A stretch of 32,505 bases of DNA from an uncultured Eubacteriales bacterium (GCA_902789795.1 CADAPM010000027.1:1-32505), one strand, 5' to 3'; counted from the stretch's first letter, positions 1 through 8,575 are shown. Made by a program: numbers and translations. Notes: generated by a model not told the origin, from the letters alone.

Positions 1-126
1 GATCACGAGCTCCGACACCGCTGCGAGAAACGCCGCGAGCACGGTCATCACGAGATTGAACTTGTTGTTCCGGAACAATTCTTTGACGAAGGGGCGCCGC
101 AGCGCCTGGATTTCTTTCTTATTCAT
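1..126 (-). CDS. ABC-type exporter, N-terminal fragment (cut by window edge)
   Basis: Only the first 42 codons are inside the window. They read as a basic N-terminus (MNKKEIQALRRPF) followed by the start of a hydrophobic helix (FNLVMTVLAAFLAAVSELVI). That is how the membrane domain of many clostridial ABC multidrug-type exporters begins, but no ATPase motif is visible, so the family is inferred. The ATG at 124-126 is preceded by AGGAGG at good spacing. The start overlaps the stop codon of the upstream XRE/TPR regulator by 8 bases, which suggests translational coupling and a regulator-plus-exporter unit. Confidence 0.5.
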   Translation of the reverse strand, partial: MNKKEIQALRRPFVKELFRNNKFNLVMTVLAAFLAAVSELVI

Positions 127-1133
127 GATGCTCCTCCTGTGCGCTGAGAGAGTTCCAAAGCGCGGTAAACGCTTCATTTTGAAATTGGCTGACCACGTTT
201 CGGACGCCGTCCATTGCCGTTGCGCCTAAGTCGTCGTAGACGCTGGCTCCTTCGATACGGTTGATAAAGCGGATATCGCTTTCGTCATAGCTGGGAGCGA
301 CATCAAAGAATGCGGCGAGCTCTTTTGCCTTTTTCAGGGTGTCGCGCGCCGCCTCCCCCTGCCCCGACAGGTGCTGTGACCCTGCCAGAACGACGAGTAG
401 CACAGCGCTGACTCTGTCGAAGTAGTTCGGCTTGCCCCCCTCCCGCAACCCCTGCAGAAGACTGATCCCCCAGTGCAGAATCGCTTGGGGTTGATCGTGG
501 TGATCAGATCGGCGAGCAGATTCGCAAGGGCCTCCGACAGATACGGTACCGCCTCCTCTACCTGATCGTTCTGGGCCAGAATCGAACCGATCCGGGAGTT
601 GTACACCCCGCCCGCGTTGTGGGCCTTCCAAAGCTCTACGGCCTTATCCGTTTCGCCCAGCCCCAGATAGGTATCCGCGATTCTCCCGTAGATCGTCTGC
701 TCACAGATCTGCGGGTCTTCGTTTTGGCTCAACAGCAGACGGGACTGCTCCAAAAGCTCCAGCGCGCGGTGAAACAGGGCCTTGTCGCCGCTGTCAGTGC
801 CAAACGCGCGGTACAGCGAGGCGCTTTCACTGACAATCTGAAAGGAGTGCGGATACTTCTTGAGCGCCTTTTCCACCTCTGCAAGCCCGTCCCAATCCTT
901 GCTGCGGCGGTATTCCTGCAAACGCTTCACTGTCTTTTCCAGGCTGTTATCTTTCATTTCATACCCCAGCAGTACGTCCACAGAGGTATCGAAAAAGTCA
1001 GCCATCTGAATGATCAGCTCCAGCTCGGGGGTGGACAGCTTCGCCTCCCACTTATATACCGCGCCTGCCGTCACCCCCAAGGCCTCGGAAAGCTGCTCTT
1101 GGGTCAATGACCGCGCCTTGCGGAAATCTTCAT
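119..1133 (-). pseudogene. XRE-family HTH / TPR-like regulator, frame broken in two places
   Basis: The product is an HTH_3 DNA-binding N-terminus (TQEQLSEALGVTAGAVYKWE, with the usual LLGYE end) followed by about 270 residues of helical, TPR-like repeats. It would be a cytoplasmic transcription regulator, probably of the exporter gene it overlaps. The frame breaks twice. At the start, AAAGGAGG with an ATG at 1131-1133 opens a 9-codon peptide in the wrong frame; adding one A to the AA run gives MKDFRKARSLTQEQ, a normal HTH first helix. At 487-490, adding one base to the G4 run (C4 in the gene) joins ...ADLITTIN to PQAILHWG and runs on to the stop at 119. Both repairs are +1 in homopolymers, and the repaired gene is 1017 bases, about 338 residues. 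It is either a recent pseudogene or carries sequencing errors. Confidence 0.75.
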
Positions 1134-1163
1134 ATGCCCACCTCCTTTGTGTTTCTGCAGAAG

Positions 1164-1192
1164 AGTATAATGCATCGAAGCTGGAAAGTAAA
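1164..1192 (-). promoter_or_regulatory. Putative sigma-A promoter of the XRE/TPR regulator
   Basis: On the minus strand TTTACT is separated by 17 bases from TATACT, about 30 bases upstream of the AAAGGAGG site. The -35 is a weak match. The rest of the gap to the next gene fragment (about 1193-1361) shows no gene or structure that I can support. Confidence 0.45.
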
Positions 1193-1361
1193 CAGACCGG
1201 TCATATCATTTGTATTTCTTCTTTCCTACTGTCAGTATGAGTTTCGACAATATCCCGCAAAACTCTTCACTGATATGCAATGCAGCAGACATTCCGAAGA
1301 ACGCCTGCTGCTTCATGCCATACTTTCTTCCTCTTTTCTGCCTTTATAAACAGGAAGTTAT

Positions 1362-1580
1362 ACGCCCCGGACCATCCTGTCCGGCATCCACGCCTTCTAT
1401 GAGCCGGAGCAGCTGGTGGGCAAGACCTGCATCGCCATCACCAACCTGCCGCCGCGACCCATGATGGGCATCGAATCCTGCGGCATGCTGCTGAGCGCCA
1501 TCCACAAGGTTGGCGAGGAAGAACGCCTGAACCTGCTGATGGTGAATCCGCACATCCCCGCCGGTGCGAAGCTGTACTGA
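1362..1580 (+). pseudogene. 5'-truncated tRNA-binding-domain protein (CsaA / MetRS C-terminal type)
   Basis: The frame ending at the TGA at 1580 encodes about 70 residues typical of the second half of the EMAP/CsaA-type tRNA-binding OB fold: RTILSGIHAFYEPEQLVGKT, then NLPPRPMMGIESCGMLL, then IPAGAKLY at the end. Such domains occur at the C-terminus of methionyl-tRNA synthetase or as free-standing proteins of about 110 residues. The first part of the fold is missing. A stop codon lies a few codons upstream in frame (TAA near 1347), and there is no start codon or RBS at the homology boundary. An intrinsic terminator still follows, as for a once-functional gene. I read it as the remnant of a gene truncated by a rearrangement. 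Confidence 0.7.
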
Positions 1581-1595
1581 GCTTGCAATAGTTAC

Positions 1596-1630
1596 GCTCC
1601 CTGCGCTATGACCAGCGCGGGGAGCTTTTT
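1596..1630 (+). terminator. Intrinsic terminator after the tRNA-binding fragment
   Basis: A 12-bp stem (GCTCCCTGCGCT paired with AGCGCGGGGAGC, with one wobble or mismatch) is followed by TTTTT. It ends transcription of the truncated gene and insulates the next promoter. Confidence 0.75.
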
Positions 1631-1654
1631 CATTGTATTCCTTTTGCTTTTTTC

Positions 1655-1689
1655 TTGACGCAAACTGCATCCGTGTATACAATAATACA
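1655..1689 (+). promoter_or_regulatory. Promoter of the citrate-to-2-oxoglutarate operon, with possible operator
   Basis: TTGACG (1655-1660) is followed by 17 bases and TACAAT (1678-1683). Overlapping the -10 is the inverted repeat TGTAT-N6-ATACA (1674-1689). This is a plausible site for the GntR/FCD regulator encoded two genes into the operon, since many members of that family bind short AT-rich palindromes. The promoter is well supported; the operator role is inference. Confidence 0.65.
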
Positions 1690-1721
1690 AGAATCCAACC
1701 GCTGATCGGCGGAGAAGGGAA

Positions 1722-3128
1722 GTGTCTGCCTTGCTGGAGCTGTCGCCGCAGACCAATTTATTGGAGGAGCGGAGCTATCAATACAATCTACAGGACATCC
1801 CGGAAGCGAACCTGTACCGGGATATCTACCCGTTCGACGAAGTGCCGCGCATCGCGTTCAACCACCGCCGCGTGCCCATGAGCATGCCGGAGGAGATCTG
1901 GATCACCGACACCTCTTTCCGGGACGGGCAGCAATCCGTGGAGCCCTACACGGTGGATCAGATCGTGCATTTGTACCAGCTGATGGCGCGGCTGGGCGGC
2001 CCCTACGGCATCATCCGCCAGACGGAGTTCTTCGTCTACAGCGAGAAGGATCGGGAGGCCATGCGCCGCTGCCAGGACCTGGGCTACCGCTTCCCGGAGA
2101 TCACCACCTGGATCCGGGCCACCAGGGACGATTTCAAGCTGGTCAAGGACCTGGGCATCAAGGAGACCGGCATCCTGGTGTCCTGCAGCGACTACCACAT
2201 CTTCAAGAAAATGAAGATGACCCGCCGCCAGGCCATGGAGTACTATCTGAAGACCGTGGCGGACGCCTTTGAGGCCGGGGTCATGCCCCGCTGTCACCTG
2301 GAGGACATCACCCGCGCCGACTTCTACGGCTTCGTGGTGCCCTTCGTGAACGAGCTGACCCGCCTGTCCGAGGAAGCGGGCATCCCGGTCAAGATCCGGG
2401 CCTGTGACACCATGGGCCTGGGCGTGCCCTTTACCGAGGTGGCGCTGCCCCGCAGCGTGCCGGGCATCATCTACGGCCTCCGGCACTATTCCGGCGTGCC
2501 CAGCGAGATGCTGGAATGGCACGGCCACAACGATTTTTACAAGGCGGTCTCCAACGCCACCACCGCCTGGCTGTACGGGGCCTGCGCGGTCAACTGCTCC
2601 CTCCTGGGGGTGGGCGAGCGCACCGGCAATATCCCGCTGGAAGCCATGGTCATGGAATACGCCTCCCTGCGCGGCTCTCTGGACGGCATGGACACCACCG
2701 TCATCACCGAGATCGCCCGCTACTTCCGGGACGAGATCGGCTACGAAGCGCCGCCCATGACGCCCTATGTGGGCCACTCCTTCAACATGACCCGCGCCGG
2801 CATCCACGCCGACGGCCTGCTCAAGGACGCGGAGATCTACACCATCTTCAACACCCGCAAGATTCTGGGCCGCGCCCCGACGGTCATGATCGGGCAGAAC
2901 AGCGGCCTGGCGGGCATCGCCTACTGGATCAACGAAAACTACGGCCTCACGGGCGGCCAGGAGCTGGACAAGAAGGATCCGCTGGTCCTGGCCCTCAAGG
3001 AGTGGATCGACGGGGAGTACGCCTCCGGACGCCAGACCGCCCTGGCCACGAACGAACTGGAACTGAAGATCGCCGAGCTGTCCAACGGCCGGCTGGTGCG
3101 CAGAAAGGGGAAGAACGATGGAGTATAA
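1722..3128 (+). CDS. Re-type citrate synthase (HMG-CoA lyase-like superfamily)
   Basis: Condenses acetyl-CoA with oxaloacetate to citrate with Re stereospecificity, using a divalent-metal TIM barrel of the isopropylmalate/homocitrate synthase type rather than the normal GltA fold. Visible features are TDTSFRDGQQ (62-71, metal ligand Asp68), HGHND (267-271, metal ligands His267 and His269) and GVGERTGN (296-303). The N-terminal pattern NLYRDIYPFDEVPRI and the segments IIRQTEFFVYSEKDREA and ETGILVSCSDYHIFKK resemble, from memory, the Clostridium kluyveri Re-citrate synthase. The length of 468 residues fits, and the LeuA allosteric domain is absent. It starts at GTG behind GGAG. The aconitase and IDH genes downstream support citrate rather than isopropylmalate or homocitrate as product; homocitrate synthase remains the main alternative. 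Confidence 0.85.
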   Translation: MSALLELSPQTNLLEERSYQYNLQDIPEANLYRDIYPFDEVPRIAFNHRRVPMSMPEEIWITDTSFRDGQQSVEPYTVDQIVHLYQLMARLGGPYGIIRQTEFFVYSEKDREAMRRCQDLGYRFPEITTWIRATRDDFKLVKDLGIKETGILVSCSDYHIFKKMKMTRRQAMEYYLKTVADAFEAGVMPRCHLEDITRADFYGFVVPFVNELTRLSEEAGIPVKIRACDTMGLGVPFTEVALPRSVPGIIYGLRHYSGVPSEMLEWHGHNDFYKAVSNATTAWLYGACAVNCSLLGVGERTGNIPLEAMVMEYASLRGSLDGMDTTVITEIARYFRDEIGYEAPPMTPYVGHSFNMTRAGIHADGLLKDAEIYTIFNTRKILGRAPTVMIGQNSGLAGIAYWINENYGLTGGQELDKKDPLVLALKEWIDGEYASGRQTALATNELELKIAELSNGRLVRRKGKNDGV

Positions 3129-3771
3129 GACCGTATCGCTGGCTGACCAGGTGTTCGAGCGCCTGGAGGCCGACATCCTGAGCGGCCGGTACAAGCGGGG
3201 CGAGACCATTACGGAAATGCAGCTGTGCTCCGAGCTGGGCGTCAGCCGCACTCCCGTGCGCGAGGCCCTGCGCCGGCTGTACCAGGAGCACCTGGTGGAG
3301 GACAACGGCAAGGCCACCGTGGTCCTGGGCATCTCGCCCCAGGACTTCCGGGACATGTGCGAGATCCGCATCCGCATCGAGGGCCTGGCCGTGCGCGGCT
3401 TCATCCGGGAGGCCACGCCCGAGGAGCTGCAGGAGCTTAGGGAGGCCATCGACTTCCAGCAGTTCTATCTCTCCCGAAGCGACGCCGACCACCTGAAATC
3501 CCTGGACGGGCGCTTCCACGATATCATCTATGACCACTGCGGCAGCCAGGTGCTCCGCGACACCCTGGAGCCTCTGCACAACAAGGTGCAGAAATACCGC
3601 GAGGCCTCCCTCTCCCAGCAGGACCGGGCCTCCCTGTCCGTGGCGGAGCACGAGGCCATCTACCAGGCCATCGTCAAGAAGGACGCCGATCTGGCCGACC
3701 GGCTCATGACCGAGCACGTGAAAAACGCGCTGGAGAACATCATCAAGAAAGGGATGGAGATATGGGACTGA
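3118..3771 (+). CDS. GntR-family regulator, FadR/FCD subfamily
   Basis: A cytoplasmic one-component transcription regulator of 217 residues. The N-terminal winged helix-turn-helix (about 8-70) carries LCSELGVSRTPVREALRRL. The C-terminal FCD domain (about 75-205) shows the metal-binding set Asp130, His134, His178 and His200, which in this subfamily helps bind carboxylate ligands. It overlaps the citrate synthase gene by 11 bases and the aconitase gene by 10, so all three are translationally coupled. That placement suggests autoregulation of the operon by a pathway acid such as citrate, as for the citrate-responsive GntR protein CitO of enterococci; the ligand is inferred. A regulator of the hexuronate genes further downstream is the alternative. 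Confidence 0.9.
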   Translation: MEYKTVSLADQVFERLEADILSGRYKRGETITEMQLCSELGVSRTPVREALRRLYQEHLVEDNGKATVVLGISPQDFRDMCEIRIRIEGLAVRGFIREATPEELQELREAIDFQQFYLSRSDADHLKSLDGRFHDIIYDHCGSQVLRDTLEPLHNKVQKYREASLSQQDRASLSVAEHEAIYQAIVKKDADLADRLMTEHVKNALENIIKKGMEIWD

Positions 3772-5696
3772 CCATTGCGCAGAAGATCATCGCCCAGCAC
3801 CTGATCTCGGGCGAAATGAAGCCGGGGAATGAGATCGCCCTCCGCATCGACCAGACGCTGACCCAGGACGCCACCGGCACCATGGCCTACCTCGAGTTCG
3901 AGACCATGGGCATCGACCGCGTGAAGACCGAGCGCTCCGTGGCCTATATCGACCACAACACCCTGCAGTGCGGGTTCGAGAACCCGGACGACCACCGCTA
4001 TATCCAGTCCGTGGCCGCCAAGCACGGCATCTGGTTCTCCCGCCCCGGCAACGGCATCTGCCATCAGGTGCACCTGGAGCGCTTTGGCATCCCGGGCAAG
4101 ACCCTGATCGGCTCCGACAGCCACACGCCCACCGGCGGCGGCCTGGGCATGCTGGCCTTCGGCGCCGGCGGAATGGACGTGGCCGTGGCCATGGGCGGCG
4201 GCGCGTACTACATCACCATGCCGAAGATGTACAAGGTGAACCTGACGGGCCATCTGCGCCCCTATGTGACCGCCAAGGACGTGAGCCTGGAGATCCTGCG
4301 CATCCTGTCCGTGAAGGGAGGCGTCGGCGCGATCATCGAATGGGGCGGCCCGGGCATCGAAACGCTCAACGTGCCCCAGCGCGCCACCATCACCAACATG
4401 GGCACGGAGCTGGGGGCCACCACCTCCATCTTTCCCTCCGACGAGATGACCCGCGCCTTCCTGAAGGCCCAGGGCCGCGAGCAGGACTATGTGCCGCTTT
4501 CGAGCGACTCCGACGCCGTCTATGACCGGGTGATCGACATCGACCTGAGCGCGCTGGAGCCTCTGATCGCCTGCCCCCACAGCCCGGACAACGTGGTCAA
4601 GGTGTCCGAGCTGGCCAACGTGAAGGTGGACCAGGTCTGCGTCGGCTCCTGCACCAACTCCTCTTTGCAGGATATGCTGACCGTGGCCGGGATGCTCAAA
4701 GGCCGCACGGTCTGCCCCGGCGTCAGCATGTCGGTTTCCCCCGGCTCGCGCCAGGTGCTGACCATGCTCTCGGACATGGGCGCCCTGAACGACATCCTGC
4801 TCTCCGGTGCGCGCCTGCTGGAGTGCGCCTGCGGGCCGTGCATCGGCATGGGCTTCTCGCCCAATTCTGCCGGCGTGTCCCTGCGCACCTTCAACCGCAA
4901 CTTCCTGGGCCGCAGCGGCACCAAGGACGGCCAGGTGTACCTGTGCTCACCCGAGACGGCGGTCGCCTCCGCCCTGACCGGACACATCACCGACCCGCGC
5001 ACCCTGGGCGAAGCGCCCGCCGTCAGCCTGCCCGATACCTTCAAGGTGGATGACAGCGCCGTGCTCGCGCCCCTGCCCGAGGATCAGGCCAAGGACGCCC
5101 CGATCCTGCGCGGGCCCAACATCAAGGAATTCCCCGCCGGCAACCCGGTGACGGATGAGATCAAGGCCAGCCTGACCCTGAAGGTGGGCGACAACATCAC
5201 CACCGACCACATCATGCCCGCCGGCGCGAAGATCCTGCCCTACCGCTCCAACATCCCCTACCTGTCCCAGTTCTGCTTCGGCGTGGTGGACGAGACCTTT
5301 GCCGAGCGCGCGAAGGCGGCGGGCCAGAGCATCATCGTGGGCGGCAGCAACTACGGCCAGGGCTCCAGCCGCGAGCACGCGGCCCTGGTGCCCCTGTACC
5401 TGGGCGTCCGCGCCGTGATCGTCAAGAGCTTCGCCCGCATCCACGTGGCCAACCTGATCAACGCGGGCATCCTGCCCCTGACCTTTGAAAACCCGGAGGA
5501 CTATGAGAAGCTGAACCAGGGCGACGAGCTGCTGCTGACCGGCCTGGAGGAGGGCATGAAGACCGGCACGGTCCTGCTGAAGGACGTGACCGCCGGCACG
5601 GAGATCCGCCTCAATGCCCAGCTGACCGAGCGCCAGCGCGGCATGCTGAAGGCGGGCGGCCTGCTGGCCTACACGAAGGAGGAAGCACAGGCATGA
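3762..5696 (+). CDS. Aconitate hydratase
   Basis: Interconverts citrate and isocitrate through a [4Fe-4S] cluster. It has 644 residues, the short form seen in anaerobes and Aquifex-type proteins rather than the roughly 900-residue AcnA or AcnB. It contains GSDSHTPTGGG (117-127), the cluster-ligand motifs CVGSCTNSS (ligand Cys297) and CACGPCIGMG (Cys357 and Cys360), and the swivel-domain substrate motif GGSNYGQGSSREHA (527-540). The start overlaps the GntR gene by 10 bases and the stop overlaps the IDH start as ATGA. The cluster is oxygen-sensitive, fitting an anaerobe. Homoaconitase or isopropylmalate isomerase activity is the alternative, but those are usually two-subunit enzymes, and the neighbours favour aconitase. 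Confidence 0.92.
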   Translation: MGLTIAQKIIAQHLISGEMKPGNEIALRIDQTLTQDATGTMAYLEFETMGIDRVKTERSVAYIDHNTLQCGFENPDDHRYIQSVAAKHGIWFSRPGNGICHQVHLERFGIPGKTLIGSDSHTPTGGGLGMLAFGAGGMDVAVAMGGGAYYITMPKMYKVNLTGHLRPYVTAKDVSLEILRILSVKGGVGAIIEWGGPGIETLNVPQRATITNMGTELGATTSIFPSDEMTRAFLKAQGREQDYVPLSSDSDAVYDRVIDIDLSALEPLIACPHSPDNVVKVSELANVKVDQVCVGSCTNSSLQDMLTVAGMLKGRTVCPGVSMSVSPGSRQVLTMLSDMGALNDILLSGARLLECACGPCIGMGFSPNSAGVSLRTFNRNFLGRSGTKDGQVYLCSPETAVASALTGHITDPRTLGEAPAVSLPDTFKVDDSAVLAPLPEDQAKDAPILRGPNIKEFPAGNPVTDEIKASLTLKVGDNITTDHIMPAGAKILPYRSNIPYLSQFCFGVVDETFAERAKAAGQSIIVGGSNYGQGSSREHAALVPLYLGVRAVIVKSFARIHVANLINAGILPLTFENPEDYEKLNQGDELLLTGLEEGMKTGTVLLKDVTAGTEIRLNAQLTERQRGMLKAGGLLAYTKEEAQA

Positions 5697-6820
5697 GCGC
5701 GTATGAAGAGGCCCTGAACCATTTCAAAGCCCTGCTGGACGCCCAGCTCGATCGGGCGGAGCGCATCAAGAACGCCGCCCCGGCCAAGAGCTATACTGCG
5801 TCTACGCCCGTCACCGTGGGTCTGGTCCCCGGCGACGGCATCGGCCCCATCATCATGGATGAGACAAAGCGCGTGATGGACGCGCTGCTCAAAGACGAGC
5901 TCGCCGCCGGCACCCTCACGCTGAAGCCCATCGACGGTCTCACCATCGAGCGCCGGCTGGAGCTGGGGAAATCCGTGCCCGCGGACGTGCTCGAAGCCGT
6001 CAAGGCCTGCGACGTGCTCCTGAAGGGCCCCACCACCACCCCCAAGGGCGGCACCATGGAGAGCGCCAACGTGACCCTGCGCCGCGAGCTGGACCTGTAC
6101 GCCAACGTACGCCCGGTGCAGATCCCCGAGGAGGGCATCGACTGGATCTTCTACCGCGAGAACACCGAGGGCGAGTATGTGCTGGGCAGCCAGGGCATCA
6201 GCCCTTGCGACGACCTCTCCATGGACTTTAAGGTCACCACCGACGCCGGCACACGCCGCATCGTGCGCGCCGCCTTCGAGTACGCGCGACTGAACGGCAA
6301 GACCAGCGTGGCCATCGTCACCAAGGCCAACATCATGAAGAAGACCGACGGCATGTTCAGCCGCATCGCCCATGAGATCGCCGCGGAGTACCCGGACATC
6401 GAGGCCGAGGACTGGTACATCGACATCATGGCGGCGAACCTGGTGAACCCCGCCATCCGCAGCCGCTTCCAGGTGTTCGTACTGCCGAACCTGTACGGCG
6501 ACATCATCACCGACGAGGCCGCCCAGCTGCAGGGCGGCGTGGGCACCGCAGGCAGCGCCAACATCGGCGGCCAGTACGCCATGTTCGAGGCCATCCACGG
6601 CTCCGCGCCGCGCATGGTGGAGCAGGGCATCCAGGATTGGGCGAACCCCGAAAGCCTGCTGCGCGCCCTGATCATGCTGCTCAGGCACATCGCCCGCACC
6701 GCCGCGGCCGACCGGCTGGAAAAGGCCGTGAACGCCGCCTCCGCCCGCCTGAAAATGACCGGCGAGCCCGGCGGGAACACCGCCCGGGACTTCGGCGACG
6801 CGGTCATCGCGGCCCTCTGA
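5693..6820 (+). CDS. Isocitrate dehydrogenase (IDH/IMDH family)
   Basis: Oxidatively decarboxylates isocitrate to 2-oxoglutarate. It has 375 residues with the family motifs GLVPGDGIGP (43-52), the substrate region ESANVTLRRELDLYANVRP (123-141), YRENTEGEY (154-162), the catalytic lysine in TKANIMK (210-216), the metal-binding NLYGDIITDEAAQL (266-279) and the cofactor loop AIHGSAP (300-306). The family also includes isopropylmalate dehydrogenase; the neighbouring citrate synthase and aconitase, and the residues around Ser124-Asn126, favour isocitrate. I cannot read NAD versus NADP use with confidence. It ends the operon, before a strong terminator, and its product would feed the glutamate dehydrogenase at 20642. 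Confidence 0.88.
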   Translation: MSAYEEALNHFKALLDAQLDRAERIKNAAPAKSYTASTPVTVGLVPGDGIGPIIMDETKRVMDALLKDELAAGTLTLKPIDGLTIERRLELGKSVPADVLEAVKACDVLLKGPTTTPKGGTMESANVTLRRELDLYANVRPVQIPEEGIDWIFYRENTEGEYVLGSQGISPCDDLSMDFKVTTDAGTRRIVRAAFEYARLNGKTSVAIVTKANIMKKTDGMFSRIAHEIAAEYPDIEAEDWYIDIMAANLVNPAIRSRFQVFVLPNLYGDIITDEAAQLQGGVGTAGSANIGGQYAMFEAIHGSAPRMVEQGIQDWANPESLLRALIMLLRHIARTAAADRLEKAVNAASARLKMTGEPGGNTARDFGDAVIAAL

Positions 6821-6835
6821 TCCAAAGCGCCACTC

Positions 6836-6866
6836 ACTCCGGCATGAAAAGCCGGAGTTCTTTTTT
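6836..6866 (+). terminator. Intrinsic terminator of the citrate/IDH operon
   Basis: An 8-bp perfect stem (ACTCCGGC / GCCGGAGT, 7-base loop) is followed by TCTTTTTTG. Confidence 0.85.
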
Positions 6867-6873
6867 GTTTTCC

Positions 6874-6902
6874 TTGCAATCGGTGCGAAAATAGCTTACA
6901 AT
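6874..6902 (+). promoter_or_regulatory. Promoter of the uxuB-uxaC-mntP operon
   Basis: TTGCAA is separated by 17 bases from TACAAT, just after the previous terminator. The leader of about 70 bases contains a small hairpin (GCGGA / TCCGC near 6924-6942). Confidence 0.7.
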
Positions 6903-6979
6903 AGCCCTTGTCAGACTGTTTGCCGGCGGAGCCATGCATCCGCGGAACCAGGGACAGATCGAGGAGGTACCCGCTGTTT

Positions 6980-8575
6980 ATGCTTGTGCTGAATGAGTCC
7001 GGCCTGAAGGACCGGGCTGCTTGGAAAGAAAAAGGCTATGCCCTGCCCGCTTTTGACCGGGCGGCGATGATCGAAAACACGCTGAAGTCCCCGCGCTGGG
7101 TGCACTTCGGCGCCGGGAACATCTTCCGCGCCTTCCAGTGCTGCGCCGTGCAGCGCCTCCTGGACCGTGGCGTCATGGACACCGGCATCATCGCCGTGGA
7201 AGGCTTTGACTACGAGATCATCGAAAAGGGCTACCGCCCCAACGACAACTATACCCTGCTGGTGACCCTGCACGCCGACGGCAGCGTGGGCAAGACCGTC
7301 ATCGGCAGCATCGCCGCGTCCTGCATCCTGGACAGCGAGAATGAAGCGGAGTTCAGCCGCCTGAAGGCGATCTTTGAGAACCCGTCCCTGCAGATGGCCT
7401 CCTTTACCATCACGGAAAAGGGCTACAGCCTGGTGAACGGCCAGGGCGAGACCCTGCCCGCGGTGGAGGCGGACATGAAGAACGGCCCCGACAAGCCCCA
7501 GAGCTATATCGGCAAGGTCGCTGCCCTCCTCTACCGCCGGTACCTGTCCGGCGCGCAGCCCATCGCCATGGTGAGCATGGACAACTGCTCCCACAACGGC
7601 GAAAAGCTGTTCGCCGCCGTGAGCGCCTTCGCGGACGCCTGGGATCGGGGCTTCGCCGCCTATGTGCGCGACCCGGAAAAGGTCACCTTCCCCTGGACCA
7701 TGATCGACAAGATCACCCCGCGGCCCGACGCCACGGTGGAATCCATGCTGAAGGCGGACGGGCTCAAAAACCTGGCCTCCGTCATCACCTCCAAACACAC
7801 CTATATCGCGCCTTTCGTGAACGCGGAGGAGAGCGAGTACCTGGTGGTGGAGGACGCCTTCCCCAACGGCCGCCCGCCGCTGGAGCAGGCCGGGCTGATC
7901 TTTACCGACCGGGAGACCGTCAACCGCGTGGAGCGCATGAAGGTCACCACCTGCCTGAATCCCCTGCACACCGCCCTGGCGGTGTTCGGCTGCCTGCTCA
8001 AATACGAGCGGATCTCCGACGAGATGCGGGACGACGACCTGGTGCGCCTGATCCACAAGATCGGGTACGACGAGGGCCTGCCCGTCGTCACGGACCCCGG
8101 CGTCATCGACCCCAGGGAATTCATCGACACGGTGGTCTACACCCGCCTGCCCAATCCCTTCATGCCGGACACGCCGCAGCGCATCGCCTGCGATACGAGC
8201 CAGAAGGTGTCCATCCGCTTCGGCGAGACGATCAAGGCCTACATGGCCGATCCAGAGCGCGACCCGGAGGACCTGACGGCGATCCCGCTGGTGCTGGCCG
8301 GATGGCTGCGCTACCTGCTGGGCAAGGACGATACAGGCGCGGACATGCCCGTGAGCCCCGATCCCCTGCTCGATCAGCTGCAGGGCGCGCTCAATGGCAT
8401 CGTACTGGGCGAGCCCGACACAGCGGACGGGAAACTCAGCGACCTGCTTTCCGACGCGAAGCTTTTCGGCGTGAGCCTGACCGAAGCGGGCCTTGCGGAC
8501 AAGGTCACGGATCTCTTTAAAGCCATGCTGGCCGGCCCCGGCGCGGTCAGAAGCACAATACAAAACAACATTTAA
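6980..8575 (+). CDS. uxuB: Fructuronate reductase / mannitol dehydrogenase family oxidoreductase
   Basis: An NAD-dependent polyol dehydrogenase of the long-chain mannitol dehydrogenase family, 531 residues. The N-terminal Rossmann segment is HFGAGNIFRAF (42-52). The catalytic signature K-x5-N-x2-H is Lys321, Asn327 and His330 in KVTTCLNPLHTAL. The next gene makes D-fructuronate, so the likely reaction is D-fructuronate to D-mannonate; tagaturonate reductase (UxaB) or a mannitol/arabinitol enzyme are alternatives. The start is placed at the ATG at 6980 because GAGGAGG lies at 6961-6967, though the spacing of 12 is long, and the frame upstream has no RBS. No mannonate dehydratase (uxuA) is in the window. 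Confidence 0.82.
   Translation: MLVLNESGLKDRAAWKEKGYALPAFDRAAMIENTLKSPRWVHFGAGNIFRAFQCCAVQRLLDRGVMDTGIIAVEGFDYEIIEKGYRPNDNYTLLVTLHADGSVGKTVIGSIAASCILDSENEAEFSRLKAIFENPSLQMASFTITEKGYSLVNGQGETLPAVEADMKNGPDKPQSYIGKVAALLYRRYLSGAQPIAMVSMDNCSHNGEKLFAAVSAFADAWDRGFAAYVRDPEKVTFPWTMIDKITPRPDATVESMLKADGLKNLASVITSKHTYIAPFVNAEESEYLVVEDAFPNGRPPLEQAGLIFTDRETVNRVERMKVTTCLNPLHTALAVFGCLLKYERISDEMRDDDLVRLIHKIGYDEGLPVVTDPGVIDPREFIDTVVYTRLPNPFMPDTPQRIACDTSQKVSIRFGETIKAYMADPERDPEDLTAIPLVLAGWLRYLLGKDDTGADMPVSPDPLLDQLQGALNGIVLGEPDTADGKLSDLLSDAKLFGVSLTEAGLADKVTDLFKAMLAGPGAVRSTIQNNI

Noticed and set aside
1788-3449. Long open frame of 553 codons on the minus strand opposite the Re-citrate synthase and GntR genes
   Set aside because: It is antisense to two well-supported genes, has no RBS and shows a composition typical of GC-rich shadow frames.
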